Below are positions 1 to 8,762 of a stretch of DNA of 52,977 bases, piece after piece. Position 1 is the stretch's first letter, and every line of letters begins with the position of its first letter. Position numbers and translations under genes: made by a program. A model generated the notes under the pieces. The model did not search any database. It was not told the DNA's origin and saw only the letters and a program-made list of their open reading frames with translations. Source of the DNA: Streptomyces diastatochromogenes (lineage in GTDB: Bacteria; Actinomycetota; Actinomycetes; Streptomycetales; Streptomycetaceae). The stretch covers positions 1 through 52,977 of the forward strand of contig LRTP01000242.1 of assembly GCA_001550305.1 (NCBI GenBank). Reading direction: 5' to 3'.

Positions 1-1
1 G

Positions 2-1843
2 GCGGGCGAACCCGCGTACGGCGCCCTCGCCTCCATGGGCGCCCTGTCCGGCGTCATCGGCGACACCGCGGACGCCTACCGCATGCGCATCTTCAACATC
101 GCGGTCCCCCAGCTCTTCGGCGCGATCGGCGTCACCATCGGCTCGCTCGTCTACGGCCACGGCTGGGTCGCCGTCGGCGCGGTCACCTGCGTCGCGCTCG
201 TCTCCGGGATGATCTCGACGATCGGCGCCGTGGCCTCCGTGTCCAGCCTGCTGCTCCTCCTCAACTGCTCCATCGGCGCCGGACTTCCCCTGCCGGGATC
301 CTGGTGGCTCGCACCCGTGCTGATGTCCGGCGGCGGCCTCCTCGTACTGGCCCTGGCCCTGCTCGCCTGGCCGCTGCGCTCGGGCATCCCCGAACGGGCC
401 GCCGTCGCCCACACCTACCGGACCGTCGCCGACCTGCTCGCCGCGACCGGCACCGAGCGGTACGTCGACATCCGCCTCGCCGTCACCCAGTCCCTCAACC
501 AGTCCTACGACCTCGCCCTCGCCCGGCGCGCCTTCCAGCACGGCCGCAACCCCGAACTCGCCCGGCTGCTCGCCCAGCTCAACGCCATCACGCCCGTCGT
601 CGAAGCCGCCCCGGCGGCCCACCAGTTCGACGAGCCGCTGGCCCCCGAGGTCGCGGACGCCGTACGCCACCTCGCCGACGCCGTCGAGACCGGCTACACC
701 GGCCCCATAGGGCTCAGCCTCCCGGTCCCCACCAACGAGACCGCTCGCGCCGTCGACCACGCCCTGCGGCACGCCGCCGACGTCGTCAGCGACCGGTCCG
801 CGGGCAAGGCGTCCCCCCGCAACGTCGACGACCGCTTCGGCAGGCCCTCCCCCAAGCTCTCGGCTTCGCTCGACCAGGGGGGACCCCCATCCCTGCGCGT
901 CCGCGCCACCCGCGCCTCCCGCAACGTCCTGCTGTCCGCCGCCTCCTGGCGCTACGGCCTGCGCCTCGCCCTGTGCATCGGCCTCGCCCAGGCCCTGGTC
1001 TCCCTCGTCCCGGTGCCACGCTCGTACTGGGTCGCCCTCACCATCACCTTCGTCATGAAGCCCGACTTCGGATCGGTCTTCTCCCGGGCACTGCTGCGCG
1101 CACTCGGGACGGTCGCCGGACTCGTCGTCGCGGCCGTCGTCCTCGCCCTGGTGCCGCTCGGCTGGTGGGACGTGCCGGTCATGTTCGTCCTCGGCCCGCT
1201 CATCCCGGTCCTCGGCCGACGCGGCTACGGCTACCAGACCGCCGCCGTCACCCCGGTGATCCTCCTCCTCTCCGACGTCCTCAACCATCTGGGCACCGGC
1301 CTGCTCGTGCCACGCCTGGCCGACTCCCTCATCGGCTGCGCGATCGCCCTCGTCGCCGGCTATCTGCTGTGGCCGGAGAGCTGGCACACCCGGGTCGGCG
1401 ACCGCCTCGCGGACGCGGTCGCGGACACCGCCCGCTATGTGGAGTACGCCTTCGGGGCGGACGTCGACCCCGCCGCCCGCGCCCGGATGCGCCGCCGCCT
1501 CTACCGCGACCTGTCCGCCATCCGCACGGAGTTCCAGCGCGCCCTGAGCGAACCGCCGCCCAACGGCCGACGCGCTGCCGCCTGGCTGCCGCTCGTCGTC
1601 GCGGTCGAGCGCATCGTGGACGCGACCACGGCCGCCGGAGTACGGATCCGGCACGGCGCCCAGCGCCCCTCCCCGGCCGAGATCTCCCACGTCGCGCTGC
1701 AACTGAGGGAGTTGTCGGACGGGCTTCGCGAGACCGACACCCTCGTCGCGGTCCGTACGGATCTCACGGGGCCGGCCGGCAGTGTGCTGGAGCCACTGCG
1801 CCAGGAGGTCGCGGCGGCCCGCGCCATCGCGTCACCGCACTGA
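2..1843 (+). CDS. FUSC-family membrane protein (aromatic/fusaric-acid exporter-like), 5' end outside window
   Basis: The reading frame is open from base 2, so the first ATG at 35 is internal and the true start lies upstream; 613 codons plus stop are visible. The visible part begins inside an N-terminal membrane domain (hydrophobic helices over about the first 120 residues), then a soluble helical segment (about 120-300), then a second membrane block (about 310-450) and a cytoplasmic C-terminal helical domain. This TM-cytoplasm-TM-cytoplasm layout is that of FUSC proteins, which export aromatic acids or related toxic compounds. Substrate is unknown. Assignment to the superfamily is firm; the exact role is inference. 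Confidence 0.85.
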   Translation, partial: AGEPAYGALASMGALSGVIGDTADAYRMRIFNIAVPQLFGAIGVTIGSLVYGHGWVAVGAVTCVALVSGMISTIGAVASVSSLLLLLNCSIGAGLPLPGSWWLAPVLMSGGGLLVLALALLAWPLRSGIPERAAVAHTYRTVADLLAATGTERYVDIRLAVTQSLNQSYDLALARRAFQHGRNPELARLLAQLNAITPVVEAAPAAHQFDEPLAPEVADAVRHLADAVETGYTGPIGLSLPVPTNETARAVDHALRHAADVVSDRSAGKASPRNVDDRFGRPSPKLSASLDQGGPPSLRVRATRASRNVLLSAASWRYGLRLALCIGLAQALVSLVPVPRSYWVALTITFVMKPDFGSVFSRALLRALGTVAGLVVAAVVLALVPLGWWDVPVMFVLGPLIPVLGRRGYGYQTAAVTPVILLLSDVLNHLGTGLLVPRLADSLIGCAIALVAGYLLWPESWHTRVGDRLADAVADTARYVEYAFGADVDPAARARMRRRLYRDLSAIRTEFQRALSEPPPNGRRAAAWLPLVVAVERIVDATTAAGVRIRHGAQRPSPAEISHVALQLRELSDGLRETDTLVAVRTDLTGPAGSVLEPLRQEVAAARAIASPH

Positions 1844-2152
1844 CCGCACTGACCGCCCGGAAACAGGGGGTGCGGGCCGCGCGAACGCCCGGCCGGGTCC
1901 TGCTCGGCCGGGCTCAACCCCCGTGTCCCGCACGGCGATTACCACACGACGGCGTTCCTGGTGGCGACCGGTGAGGTCATCACCGTCTGCCGGCCGACCC
2001 TCCAGTCCGGCCCCGAGACGGTGGTCCGCGGACTGTACGGCGCCCCCCTCGGGCAGTGGCTGGAACGCGGCGGCGTGGACAACCCCGTCCCAGCCCTCCC
2101 CCAAGACCCTTACGCGGCTTTCGCGACGACTCCCGCGACGACTCCCGCGGCC
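1844..2152. other. 309-bp gap between convergent FUSC and PhoX genes; possible gene remnant
   Basis: The gap holds a weak hairpin (arms CCCGGCCG at 1888-1895 and CGGCCGGG at 1905-1912) and a short direct repeat of CGCGACGACTCC near 2123-2147. A plus-strand frame around 1922-2090 reads like protein (for example FLVATGEVITVCRP and GAPLGQWLERGG) but has no convincing start or ribosome site and runs on only because it lies antisense to the phosphatase gene. It may be a decayed gene; I do not call a CDS. Confidence 0.4.
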
Positions 2153-4237
2153 TCAGACCCCGATGTCGCAGCCGTCCGTGCGCCACACCGAGACGACCGC
2201 CGGGCGCACGATCTTCCCCGGCCCGTCGGGCCAGTTGCTCGCCGGCTTCTCCACCGACGCGCCGTCGATCTCGCCCGGGTGCTGGACCGCGACGAGTACC
2301 CGCCGGTCCTGGATGATCGGCCCGCAGGTCTCCGCGCCGGTCGGCACCGTCAGGAACTGCTTCAGCTCACCGCGCCGCTCGCCCTTCGTCGCCACGCCCA
2401 GCAGGCCGTCGTGCGAGCCGAGCTGGTTGCCGTCCGTGGAGATCCACAGGTTGCCGTGCGGGTCGAAGGCCACGTTGTCCGGGCAGGAGATCGGGCTGAC
2501 CCTGTCCTTCGGGAAGCCCGCGAAATAGGTCGCGGGGTCGGCCGGGTCGCCCGCGACGAGGAACAGCGACCAGCCGAAGGTGGTCGCCTCGGCGCGGCCT
2601 CGGCGCTCGGTGAGCTCCAGGATGTGCCCGTGCTTGTTGGCGTTGCGCGGATTGGCCTCGTCGGCGCCCGCGGACCCGGCCTTGCCGCGGTTGGTGTTGT
2701 TGGTCAGAACGACATAGACCTTGCCGGTGTGCGGGGAGGGCTGGATGTCCTCGGGCCGGTCCATCTTGGTGGCGCCGACCTTGTCACCGGCGAGCCGCGT
2801 GAAGACGAGGACCTCCTCGGCCGTCATCCCGTCCACGTGCGAGACGGCCCCGTGGGCGGTCGCGGTGGCCAGCGGAATCCACTCGCCACTGCCGTCGAAC
2901 TCCCCGTCCGCCGGAAGCTTCCCGCTCCCGTCGATCTCGGCGGCGGGGGAGTCGCCGGTCAGCCGGGCCACGTAGAGCGTCCCCTCGTCGAGGAGGGAGA
3001 GGTTGTGCTCCCGGACGGAGCGCGAGGAACCGTGCCGCATCCGCTTGCTGCCGACGAACTTGTAGAAGTAGTCGAAACGCTCGTCGTCGCCGGTGTAGAC
3101 GACGGGCCGCCCGTCGTCCGTCAGCCGCACGGTCGCGGCCTCGTGCTTGAAGCGGCCCAGCGCCGTGTGCTTGCGGGGCGTGGAGGAAGGGTCGTACGGG
3201 TCGAACTCGACGACGTATCCGAAGCGGTGCGACTCGTTGGGCTCCTGCGCCACGTCGAACCGCTTGTCGAACCGCTCCCACTTGCGCTCGGTCGCGCCCG
3301 TACCGAGCCCGTACCGCTTGTCCGTGTCACGGCTCGCGTTGGCGAAGTACTGGTTGAAGTTCTCCTCGCCGTGCAGCGTGGTGCCCCAGGGGGTGGTGCC
3401 GCCGGAGCAGTTGTTGAGCGTGCCGAGCACCTTGCGGCCGGTCGGGTCCGCGGAGGTCTTGAGCAGGTCGGACCCGGCGGCGGGGCCGGTGAGCCGGAAC
3501 TCGGTGGTGGCGGTGACACGACGGTTGAGGGCGTGCCGGGTGACGGCGGTGAGCCTGCCGGTCCTGCGGTCCTCCTCGACCACGACGGCGGACAGACCGT
3601 GGGCGGCCCACGCCACCTCGACCTGCTCACGGGTGGGGTTCGCGGGGTCGTACCCGCGGAACATCAGCACCTCGTCGGTGTACTCGTGGTTCGCCACGAG
3701 CAGCTGCCGACCGCGCTCACCGGGCAGCGGGAGGAGAGCGAGGAAGTCGTTGTTGTAACCGAACTGGCCGGCCTGGGCCTTGGCGGTCTGGTGCTCCGGG
3801 TCGAAGGCGGGAGCACCGCGCAGGATGGGCTCACCCCAACGGATGACGACATTCTGGCCATATCCGCCGGGGACGGTGACGGCGTCGGCGGTGTTCGGCG
3901 CGACGGGGCTGAACCGGAGCCCGCGCGCGGCCTTGTCGACCGGGTGTCCGGTACGGGCCGCGGCACCCCCGTCCACCGCCTGAGCGGCCTGCGCGTCCTG
4001 GGCGCCGGTGCCGACGACCGCCGCACCCGTGGCCGTGGCGACCGTGACGACGGCCGCGGCCCGCATCATCGAACGGCGGCCGATCGCACCGGCGATGACA
4101 TCACCGACGTACGCGTTGTCGCTGGTGTTGGGCACCTCGTGGAAGCATGCGTCACCACAGCGGAACCGACAGGTCAGGGCGGATCGCCCACCGGGATGTG
4201 AACCGGGCGTTCCGATCAACGGCAGCAATCTGCGCAC
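2153..4237 (-). CDS. PhoX-family (DUF839) Tat-exported phosphatase
   Basis: The 694-residue product matches PhoX-type phosphatases, large secreted calcium/iron-dependent enzymes that release phosphate from organic phosphomonoesters. A twin-arginine signal is visible as GRRSMMRAAAVVTVATATG near residues 52-70, unusually deep because it is preceded by a conserved N-terminal block containing SHPGGRSALTCRFRCGDACF that is typical of the actinobacterial members. The C-terminal part has the family's PDNVAFDPHGNLWISTDG and CGPIIQDRRVLVAVQHPGE stretches. The GTG start at 4237 is supported by GGGGAG just upstream. A PHO box lies about 70-90 bp upstream, so phosphate-starvation control by PhoP is expected. 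Convergent with the FUSC gene. Confidence 0.88.
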   Translation of the reverse strand: MRRLLPLIGTPGSHPGGRSALTCRFRCGDACFHEVPNTSDNAYVGDVIAGAIGRRSMMRAAAVVTVATATGAAVVGTGAQDAQAAQAVDGGAAARTGHPVDKAARGLRFSPVAPNTADAVTVPGGYGQNVVIRWGEPILRGAPAFDPEHQTAKAQAGQFGYNNDFLALLPLPGERGRQLLVANHEYTDEVLMFRGYDPANPTREQVEVAWAAHGLSAVVVEEDRRTGRLTAVTRHALNRRVTATTEFRLTGPAAGSDLLKTSADPTGRKVLGTLNNCSGGTTPWGTTLHGEENFNQYFANASRDTDKRYGLGTGATERKWERFDKRFDVAQEPNESHRFGYVVEFDPYDPSSTPRKHTALGRFKHEAATVRLTDDGRPVVYTGDDERFDYFYKFVGSKRMRHGSSRSVREHNLSLLDEGTLYVARLTGDSPAAEIDGSGKLPADGEFDGSGEWIPLATATAHGAVSHVDGMTAEEVLVFTRLAGDKVGATKMDRPEDIQPSPHTGKVYVVLTNNTNRGKAGSAGADEANPRNANKHGHILELTERRGRAEATTFGWSLFLVAGDPADPATYFAGFPKDRVSPISCPDNVAFDPHGNLWISTDGNQLGSHDGLLGVATKGERRGELKQFLTVPTGAETCGPIIQDRRVLVAVQHPGEIDGASVEKPASNWPDGPGKIVRPAVVSVWRTDGCDIGV

Positions 4238-4273
4238 TTTACTCTCCCCATACGAACCCTTGGTGTGAGCGTG

Positions 4274-4328
4274 ACGCTAGGGGGGTGCGGGTGCAAGCAC
4301 CCTGCGGCCGGGTGAACAGAGTGTGAAC
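4274..4328 (-). promoter_or_regulatory. PHO box and candidate promoter of the PhoX gene
   Basis: On the minus strand two consecutive 11-bp direct repeats read GTTCACACTCT (4328-4318) and GTTCACCCGGC (4317-4307), the PhoP direct-repeat pattern of Streptomyces (GTTCACC). A TAGCGT hexamer at 4279-4274 could be the -10 box, which puts the repeats around the -35 position, the usual site for PhoP activation. The sequence pattern is direct; regulation is inferred. Confidence 0.75.
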
Positions 4329-4479
4329 CTCCCGCTCTCGCAGGGGTCTTGATAACGCTCTTGACACCGCTACCTGTCGGTACCCGACCCTGCCCAAGAT
4401 CGCCGAAGACGGCCGCTAACCTTACGTGTCCGTCCTGGCCAGGGATTGACGGCTTCAACTCATGCGAAGGGTTGCGCAC

Positions 4480-6186
4480 ATGGGCATTCTCACTCTCCTG
4501 CGGAACGCGTTCGGCCGCTCACGCCAGGGGCGTGACGCCGACGCGGAGACCTCGCCGACGGAGGCTACGGCCCCCACGGTCCCGGCCCCGGCCACCGAGC
4601 CGGAGCCCACGCCGGCTCCCGCTCAGGAGGCCGAGCCAAAGATCCCCGCACCTTCGTCGGAGCCGTCCGTGGTGGACGAGCTGGTGTCGGCGGCCTTCGA
4701 CAACGTCACGGTCCCCAAGCCGGCGGAGCCGGTACTGGAGGAGACGACGACCGAGGAAACGAAGGAGACGGAGGAGACGAAGGAGACAGAGGAGACAGAG
4801 GAGAAGGCCGAGACGGAGCCGACTCCGGCTGCCGCTTCCGCTTCTCCTTCCGCTTCTTCTTCCGCTTCTCCTTCCGCTTCGATTCCGTCTCCGGCTCCGG
4901 ATCCCGAGCCGGTGACCACGGCCGAGGCCGAGGTCGAGGTTCCGGCCGAGCCTGAGGTCGAGGCAGAGGCCGAGGTCGAGGCCGTGGTGGAGGCGCCCGC
5001 GCCGGAGCCCGAGCCCGTGGTCGAATCGGAGCCGGTCGCCGAAACCCCCGAGGCGTCCGCCCCGGAACCCGAGCCCGTGGCCGAGGAGGTTCCCGAGCCC
5101 GTGACGGTGGAGGCCTCCGAGCCCGAGCCGGAACCCGTCACCGAAGAAGCTCCCGCGCCCGCCGCCGAGGAGACCCCGGAACCGGTCGCTGCGGAGGCCT
5201 CCGAGCCCGTGGCCGAAGAGGCTCCCGAGCCCGCCGCGGCGGAGCCCGCGGAGCCGATCGCGGAACCGGTCACCGAGCCGGTCGCGGAAGCAGTCATCGA
5301 ACCGGTCGCGGAACCGGTCGCAGCCTCGGCCGACGAGCCGACGGCCGACTCCGTGGACGTACCGACGGACGAGCCGGTGCTCGACTCGGCGGACGAGCCC
5401 GTCGCCGCCGACGGCGATCAGCCCCCGGCGGGGCCACCCGCACCCGACGACGAGAGCGTCACGGGTGGTGCGGGCGGGGAAGAAGACGCGGCCGAAGGCG
5501 AAGCCGAGGCCGGAACGACCGCCACCCCCGCCACCCCCCTCACCCAGGTCAAGACCCACGCCCCCGACCTCGCCACCGCCTACGAACAAGCAGGAACGGC
5601 CCTCACGAAGAGGGACCTCACCGGCACCCGGGCCAAGGTCTACCTCGTCCTCGACCGCTCCGCGTCCATGCGCGCCTACTACAAGGACGGCTCCGCCCAG
5701 GCCCTCGGCGAGCAGGCCCTCGCCCTCGCCGCCCACCTCGACCCCGAGGCCAAGGTCCAGGTCGTCTTCTTCTCCACCGAACTGGACGGCACCGGCGAGC
5801 TCACCCTCCCCGAGCACGAGAACAAGATCGACGACCTCCACGCCGGCCTCGGCCGCATGGGCCGTACGAGCTACCACATCGCGGTGGAAGAAGTCGTCAC
5901 GCACCACCAGAAGTCCGGCACCACCGACCCGGCCCTGGTGATCTTCCAGACGGACGGCGCCCCGGACGCCAAGACCCCCGCCACCCAGTCCCTCACGGAC
6001 GCGGCGAAGGACCACCCCACCGTGTTCTTCTCGTTCGTCGCGTTCGGTGAGCACGACAACAAGGCCTTCGACTACCTCCGCAAGCTGAAGACCGACAACA
6101 CGGCCTTCTTCCACGCGGGCCCGACCCCGCGCGAACTGACCGACGCGGAGGTCTACGAGGGCGTGCTGGAGAACTGGCGCCCGTAG
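4480..6186 (+). CDS. VWA-domain protein with long acidic Pro/Glu/Val-rich linker
   Basis: The 568-residue product has a short N-terminal segment ([17 protein letters not shown]), then roughly 310 residues of low-complexity Glu/Pro/Ala/Val with many EP(E)PV units, then a C-terminal von Willebrand A domain (about residues 385-565). The MIDAS motif is visible as LVLDRSASM (D-x-S-x-S), followed by the threonine of GRTSYH and the aspartate of [11 protein letters not shown] domains of this kind occur with tellurium-resistance and stress complexes, where they bind a metal and a partner protein. I prefer ATG 4480 over the in-frame ATG at 4462 because GAAGGG sits 9 nt before it. No operon partner nearby; a strong terminator follows. 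Confidence 0.8.
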   Translation: MGILTLLRNAFGRSRQGRDADAETSPTEATAPTVPAPATEPEPTPAPAQEAEPKIPAPSSEPSVVDELVSAAFDNVTVPKPAEPVLEETTTEETKETEETKETEETEEKAETEPTPAAASASPSASSSASPSASIPSPAPDPEPVTTAEAEVEVPAEPEVEAEAEVEAVVEAPAPEPEPVVESEPVAETPEASAPEPEPVAEEVPEPVTVEASEPEPEPVTEEAPAPAAEETPEPVAAEASEPVAEEAPEPAAAEPAEPIAEPVTEPVAEAVIEPVAEPVAASADEPTADSVDVPTDEPVLDSADEPVAADGDQPPAGPPAPDDESVTGGAGGEEDAAEGEAEAGTTATPATPLTQVKTHAPDLATAYEQAGTALTKRDLTGTRAKVYLVLDRSASMRAYYKDGSAQALGEQALALAAHLDPEAKVQVVFFSTELDGTGELTLPEHENKIDDLHAGLGRMGRTSYHIAVEEVVTHHQKSGTTDPALVIFQTDGAPDAKTPATQSLTDAAKDHPTVFFSFVAFGEHDNKAFDYLRKLKTDNTAFFHAGPTPRELTDAEVYEGVLENWRP

Positions 6187-6216
6187 CACCCCGCAGGCCC
6201 GACAAGAACAATCCGA

Positions 6217-6258
6217 GGCCGCCCGTTTCCCACCCCTTGAAAAGGGAAACGGGCGGCC
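6217..6258 (+). terminator. Rho-independent terminator after the VWA gene
   Basis: A perfect 15-bp stem, GGCCGCCCGTTTCCC (6217-6231) and GGGAAACGGGCGGCC (6244-6258), with a 12-nt loop, starts 30 bp after the stop codon and separates the VWA gene from metG. Confidence 0.8.
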
Positions 6259-6366
6259 CACCCATGTCGGCTACGATTTCAAGGTTCGCAAGACGACCGA
6301 CGGTACGACCAGCACCGACGATCGTCACCCCACGTAACGACACGTAACGACTTGGGAGCAGCCGCG

Positions 6367-8103
6367 ATGGCTCGACACCTCATCACCAGCGCCCTTCCGT
6401 ACATCAACGGGATCAAGCACCTGGGCAACATGGTGGGGTCCATGCTCCCGGCGGACGTGTACTCCCGGTACCTCCGCCAGCGCGGCCACGACGTCCTCTA
6501 CATCTGCGCGACGGACGAGCACGGCACCCCGGCCGAGCTGGCGGCCAAGGAGCAGGGTCTGCCGGTCGACGAGTTCTGCGCACAGGCGCACGACGCGCAG
6601 AAGGCGGTGTACGACGGCTTCGAGCTGGCCTTCGACTACTTCGGCCGCAGCTCCAGCCCGCAGAACCGCGAGATCACCCAGCACTTCGCGCGCCGCCTGA
6701 ACGAGAACGGCTTCATCGAGGAGCGCGCGATCCGCCAGGTGTACTCCCCGGCGGACGGCCGCTTCCTCCCGGACCGCTATGTGGAGGGCACCTGCCCCCA
6801 CTGCGGCTACGACAAGGCCCGCGGTGACCAGTGCGAGAACTGCACCCGCGTGCTGGACCCGACCGACCTGATCAACCCGCGCAGCGCGATCTCCGGCTCG
6901 ACGGACCTGGAGGTCCGCGAGACCAAGCACCTCTTCCTCCTCCAGTCGAAGCTCCAGAGCGAGGTCTCGGAGTGGGTGGCGCGCCACGAGCACGAGTGGC
7001 CGCAGCTCGCCTCCTCCATCGCCCGCAAGTGGCTGACGGAGGGCCTGCACGACCGGGCGATCACCCGTGACCTGGACTGGGGCGTCCCGGTCCCGGCCGA
7101 CACCTGGCCGGAGCTGGCGGCGGAGGGCAAGGTCTTCTACGTCTGGTTCGACGCGCCGATCGAGTACATCGGGGCGACGAAGGAGTGGGCGGACGCCGCG
7201 CGAGACACAGACGCGGAGAACCGCGACTGGAAGTCCTGGTGGTACGAGGCGGACTCCGGCGAGAACCCGGTCCGCTACACGGAGTTCATGGCGAAGGACA
7301 ACGTCCCCTTCCACACCGTCATGTTCCCGGCCACCGAGCTGGGCGTGCGCGAGCCGTGGAAGAAGGTCGACTACGTCAAGGCCTTCAACTGGCTGACGTA
7401 CTACGGCGGGAAGTTCTCCACGTCCCAGAAGCGCGGTGTCTTCACCGACCACGCGCTGGACATCCTGCCCGCGGACTACTGGCGCTACTTCCTGATCGCC
7501 AACGCCCCCGAGTCGGACGACTCGTCCTTCACCTGGGAGCACTTCACCGCCACGGTGAACAAGGACCTGGCCGACACCCTCGGCAACTTCGTCAACCGCG
7601 TCCTGTCCTTCTCCAAGAAGCGCTTCGGCGAGGAGGTCCCGGCGGGCTCCGCGGCGGGCGAGGCGGAGGCGAAGCTCGGCGAGGAGATCGCGGGCCTGCT
7701 GGCCGAGTACGAGACCCAGATGGAGGCCCTCCAGTTCCGCAAGGCCGCGGCGGCGCTGCGCGCCCTGTGGTCGGCGGGCAACTCCTACCTGGAGGAGAAG
7801 GCCCCCTGGCTGGAGATCAAGACCGACCCGGACGGCGCGGCCCTGACCCTGCGCACGGCGATGAACCTGATCCACCTCTACTCGGTGGTCTCGGAGCCCT
7901 TCATCCCCGCGTCCTCCCGCGCGATGCGCTCGGCGTTCGCGCTGCCGGACGACACGGCGGCGTGGGTTTCGGCGGACGAGGCGAGGTCCCTGTCCTCCGT
8001 GCCCGCGGGCACCCCCTTCACGGTTCCCCCGGTCCTGTTCGCCAAGATCACGGACGAGGACCTGGAGTCGTACAAGGAGCGCTTCGGCGGCGCACCGGAG
8101 TAG
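6367..8103 (+). CDS. metG: Methionyl-tRNA synthetase
   Basis: Charges tRNA-Met with methionine in the cytoplasm. The 578-residue product has the class I signature HLGN at residues 18-21 (HIGH box) and KFSTSQKRG near 349 (the KMSKS loop). A zinc knuckle [17 protein letters not shown] lies near residues 142-158. The anticodon-binding helical domain occupies the C-terminal third; there is no C-terminal tRNA-binding (EMAP/Trbp111) domain, giving the short form. Start at ATG 6367 follows TTGGGAG; the frame is open slightly further upstream from a TTG but with no better ribosome site. A TACGAT hexamer at 6272-6277 may be the -10 box, giving an untranslated leader of about 80 nt that carries a 10-bp tandem repeat (CACGTAACGA, 6331-6350). 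No T-box features were seen. Confidence 0.97.
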   Translation: MARHLITSALPYINGIKHLGNMVGSMLPADVYSRYLRQRGHDVLYICATDEHGTPAELAAKEQGLPVDEFCAQAHDAQKAVYDGFELAFDYFGRSSSPQNREITQHFARRLNENGFIEERAIRQVYSPADGRFLPDRYVEGTCPHCGYDKARGDQCENCTRVLDPTDLINPRSAISGSTDLEVRETKHLFLLQSKLQSEVSEWVARHEHEWPQLASSIARKWLTEGLHDRAITRDLDWGVPVPADTWPELAAEGKVFYVWFDAPIEYIGATKEWADAARDTDAENRDWKSWWYEADSGENPVRYTEFMAKDNVPFHTVMFPATELGVREPWKKVDYVKAFNWLTYYGGKFSTSQKRGVFTDHALDILPADYWRYFLIANAPESDDSSFTWEHFTATVNKDLADTLGNFVNRVLSFSKKRFGEEVPAGSAAGEAEAKLGEEIAGLLAEYETQMEALQFRKAAAALRALWSAGNSYLEEKAPWLEIKTDPDGAALTLRTAMNLIHLYSVVSEPFIPASSRAMRSAFALPDDTAAWVSADEARSLSSVPAGTPFTVPPVLFAKITDEDLESYKERFGGAPE

Positions 8104-8115
8104 TGACGGCGTAGG

Positions 8116-8156
8116 GAGGGGCCCGGCACCGAAGTGGTGCCGGGCCCCTCTCTTTT
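8116..8156 (+). terminator. Rho-independent terminator of metG
   Basis: Perfect 15-bp stem GAGGGGCCCGGCACC (8116-8130) and GGTGCCGGGCCCCTC (8136-8150) with a 5-nt loop, followed by TCTTTT. Confidence 0.92.
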
Positions 8157-8221
8157 CCCGTCTTCCGTCTCACTCCTCGGCCGGAAACCGACCCCGCTGG
8201 TGACATGCTCTTGACCACCCG

Positions 8222-8233
8222 TATGGTTTCGCC
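8222..8233 (+). promoter_or_regulatory. Leaderless -10 element (TATGGT) for the gene at 8234
   Basis: TATGGT (8222-8227) lies exactly 6 nt before the ATG at 8234 and there is no Shine-Dalgarno sequence between them. Confidence 0.55.
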
Positions 8234-8710
8234 ATGGCAGTCCCTCCGGTCATCCCGATCGCCTACGAGCCGAAGTCCCGCACCGAGAGCATCGGTCGCT
8301 ACGCGGACGGGCAGTTCCTGGCGTCGATCACCTATGCCTTCCCCGAGGGCTACCGTCCCGACGATGGCTGGGAACAGCACAAACGCCTCTACACGGTGCT
8401 GCACACCTTCGACGCCCAGGGCCGCTACCGCGACTCGGAGATCTGGTGCGCGGGCACCTGGGCCGAACAGCAACTGGCGCCGGACGGACCGGACTCGGTG
8501 CTCTCCCGGGCCAGGGCCCATCTGGCGAAACTCCTGCGGAGCCTGCCCCGCCGCTCCTACACGAACATCGCGATCCGCCCCTTCCAACGCACCGTCGACG
8601 GCGTCCTGTTCGGCCTGGTGATCAGGGAGGACGAGGAGGAGGCCTGGGCCGAGCTCTACCCGGACCGTCTCGCGTTCGCCGAGCCGTGGAACGGCCAGTA
8701 CGACACCTGA
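8234..8710 (+). CDS. Conserved hypothetical protein, 158 aa
   Basis: A small soluble protein without signal peptide or membrane segment, rich in aromatic residues and charged at the C-terminus (REDEEEAWAELYPDRLAF). Its N-terminal half alternates strands and turns (GRYADGQFLASITYAFPEGY, HKRLYTVLHTFDAQGRY, SEIWCAGTW). I do not recognise a family. The codon use is typical of the chromosome, so it is likely a real gene. It stands alone between the metG terminator and the convergent pectate lyase gene, with a leaderless promoter. Confidence 0.75.
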   Translation: MAVPPVIPIAYEPKSRTESIGRYADGQFLASITYAFPEGYRPDDGWEQHKRLYTVLHTFDAQGRYRDSEIWCAGTWAEQQLAPDGPDSVLSRARAHLAKLLRSLPRRSYTNIAIRPFQRTVDGVLFGLVIREDEEEAWAELYPDRLAFAEPWNGQYDT

Positions 8711-8762
8711 GCCGCGCGGCGGCCCCTTCCCCGCCCCTTCCCCGCCCTTTCCGTGTCCTGAC

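Noticed and set aside
1961..4201. Long open frame antisense to the PhoX gene
   Set aside because: It mirrors the phosphatase codons; long antisense frames are normal at this GC content and the product is low-complexity.
4519..6261. 580-codon frame antisense to the VWA gene
   Set aside because: Gly/Arg/Leu repeats reflect the antisense of EPV repeats; no start signal.
6331..6350. 10-bp tandem repeat before metG considered as operator or riboswitch part
   Set aside because: Only two short copies, no dyad and no T-box or SAM-type conserved elements seen.
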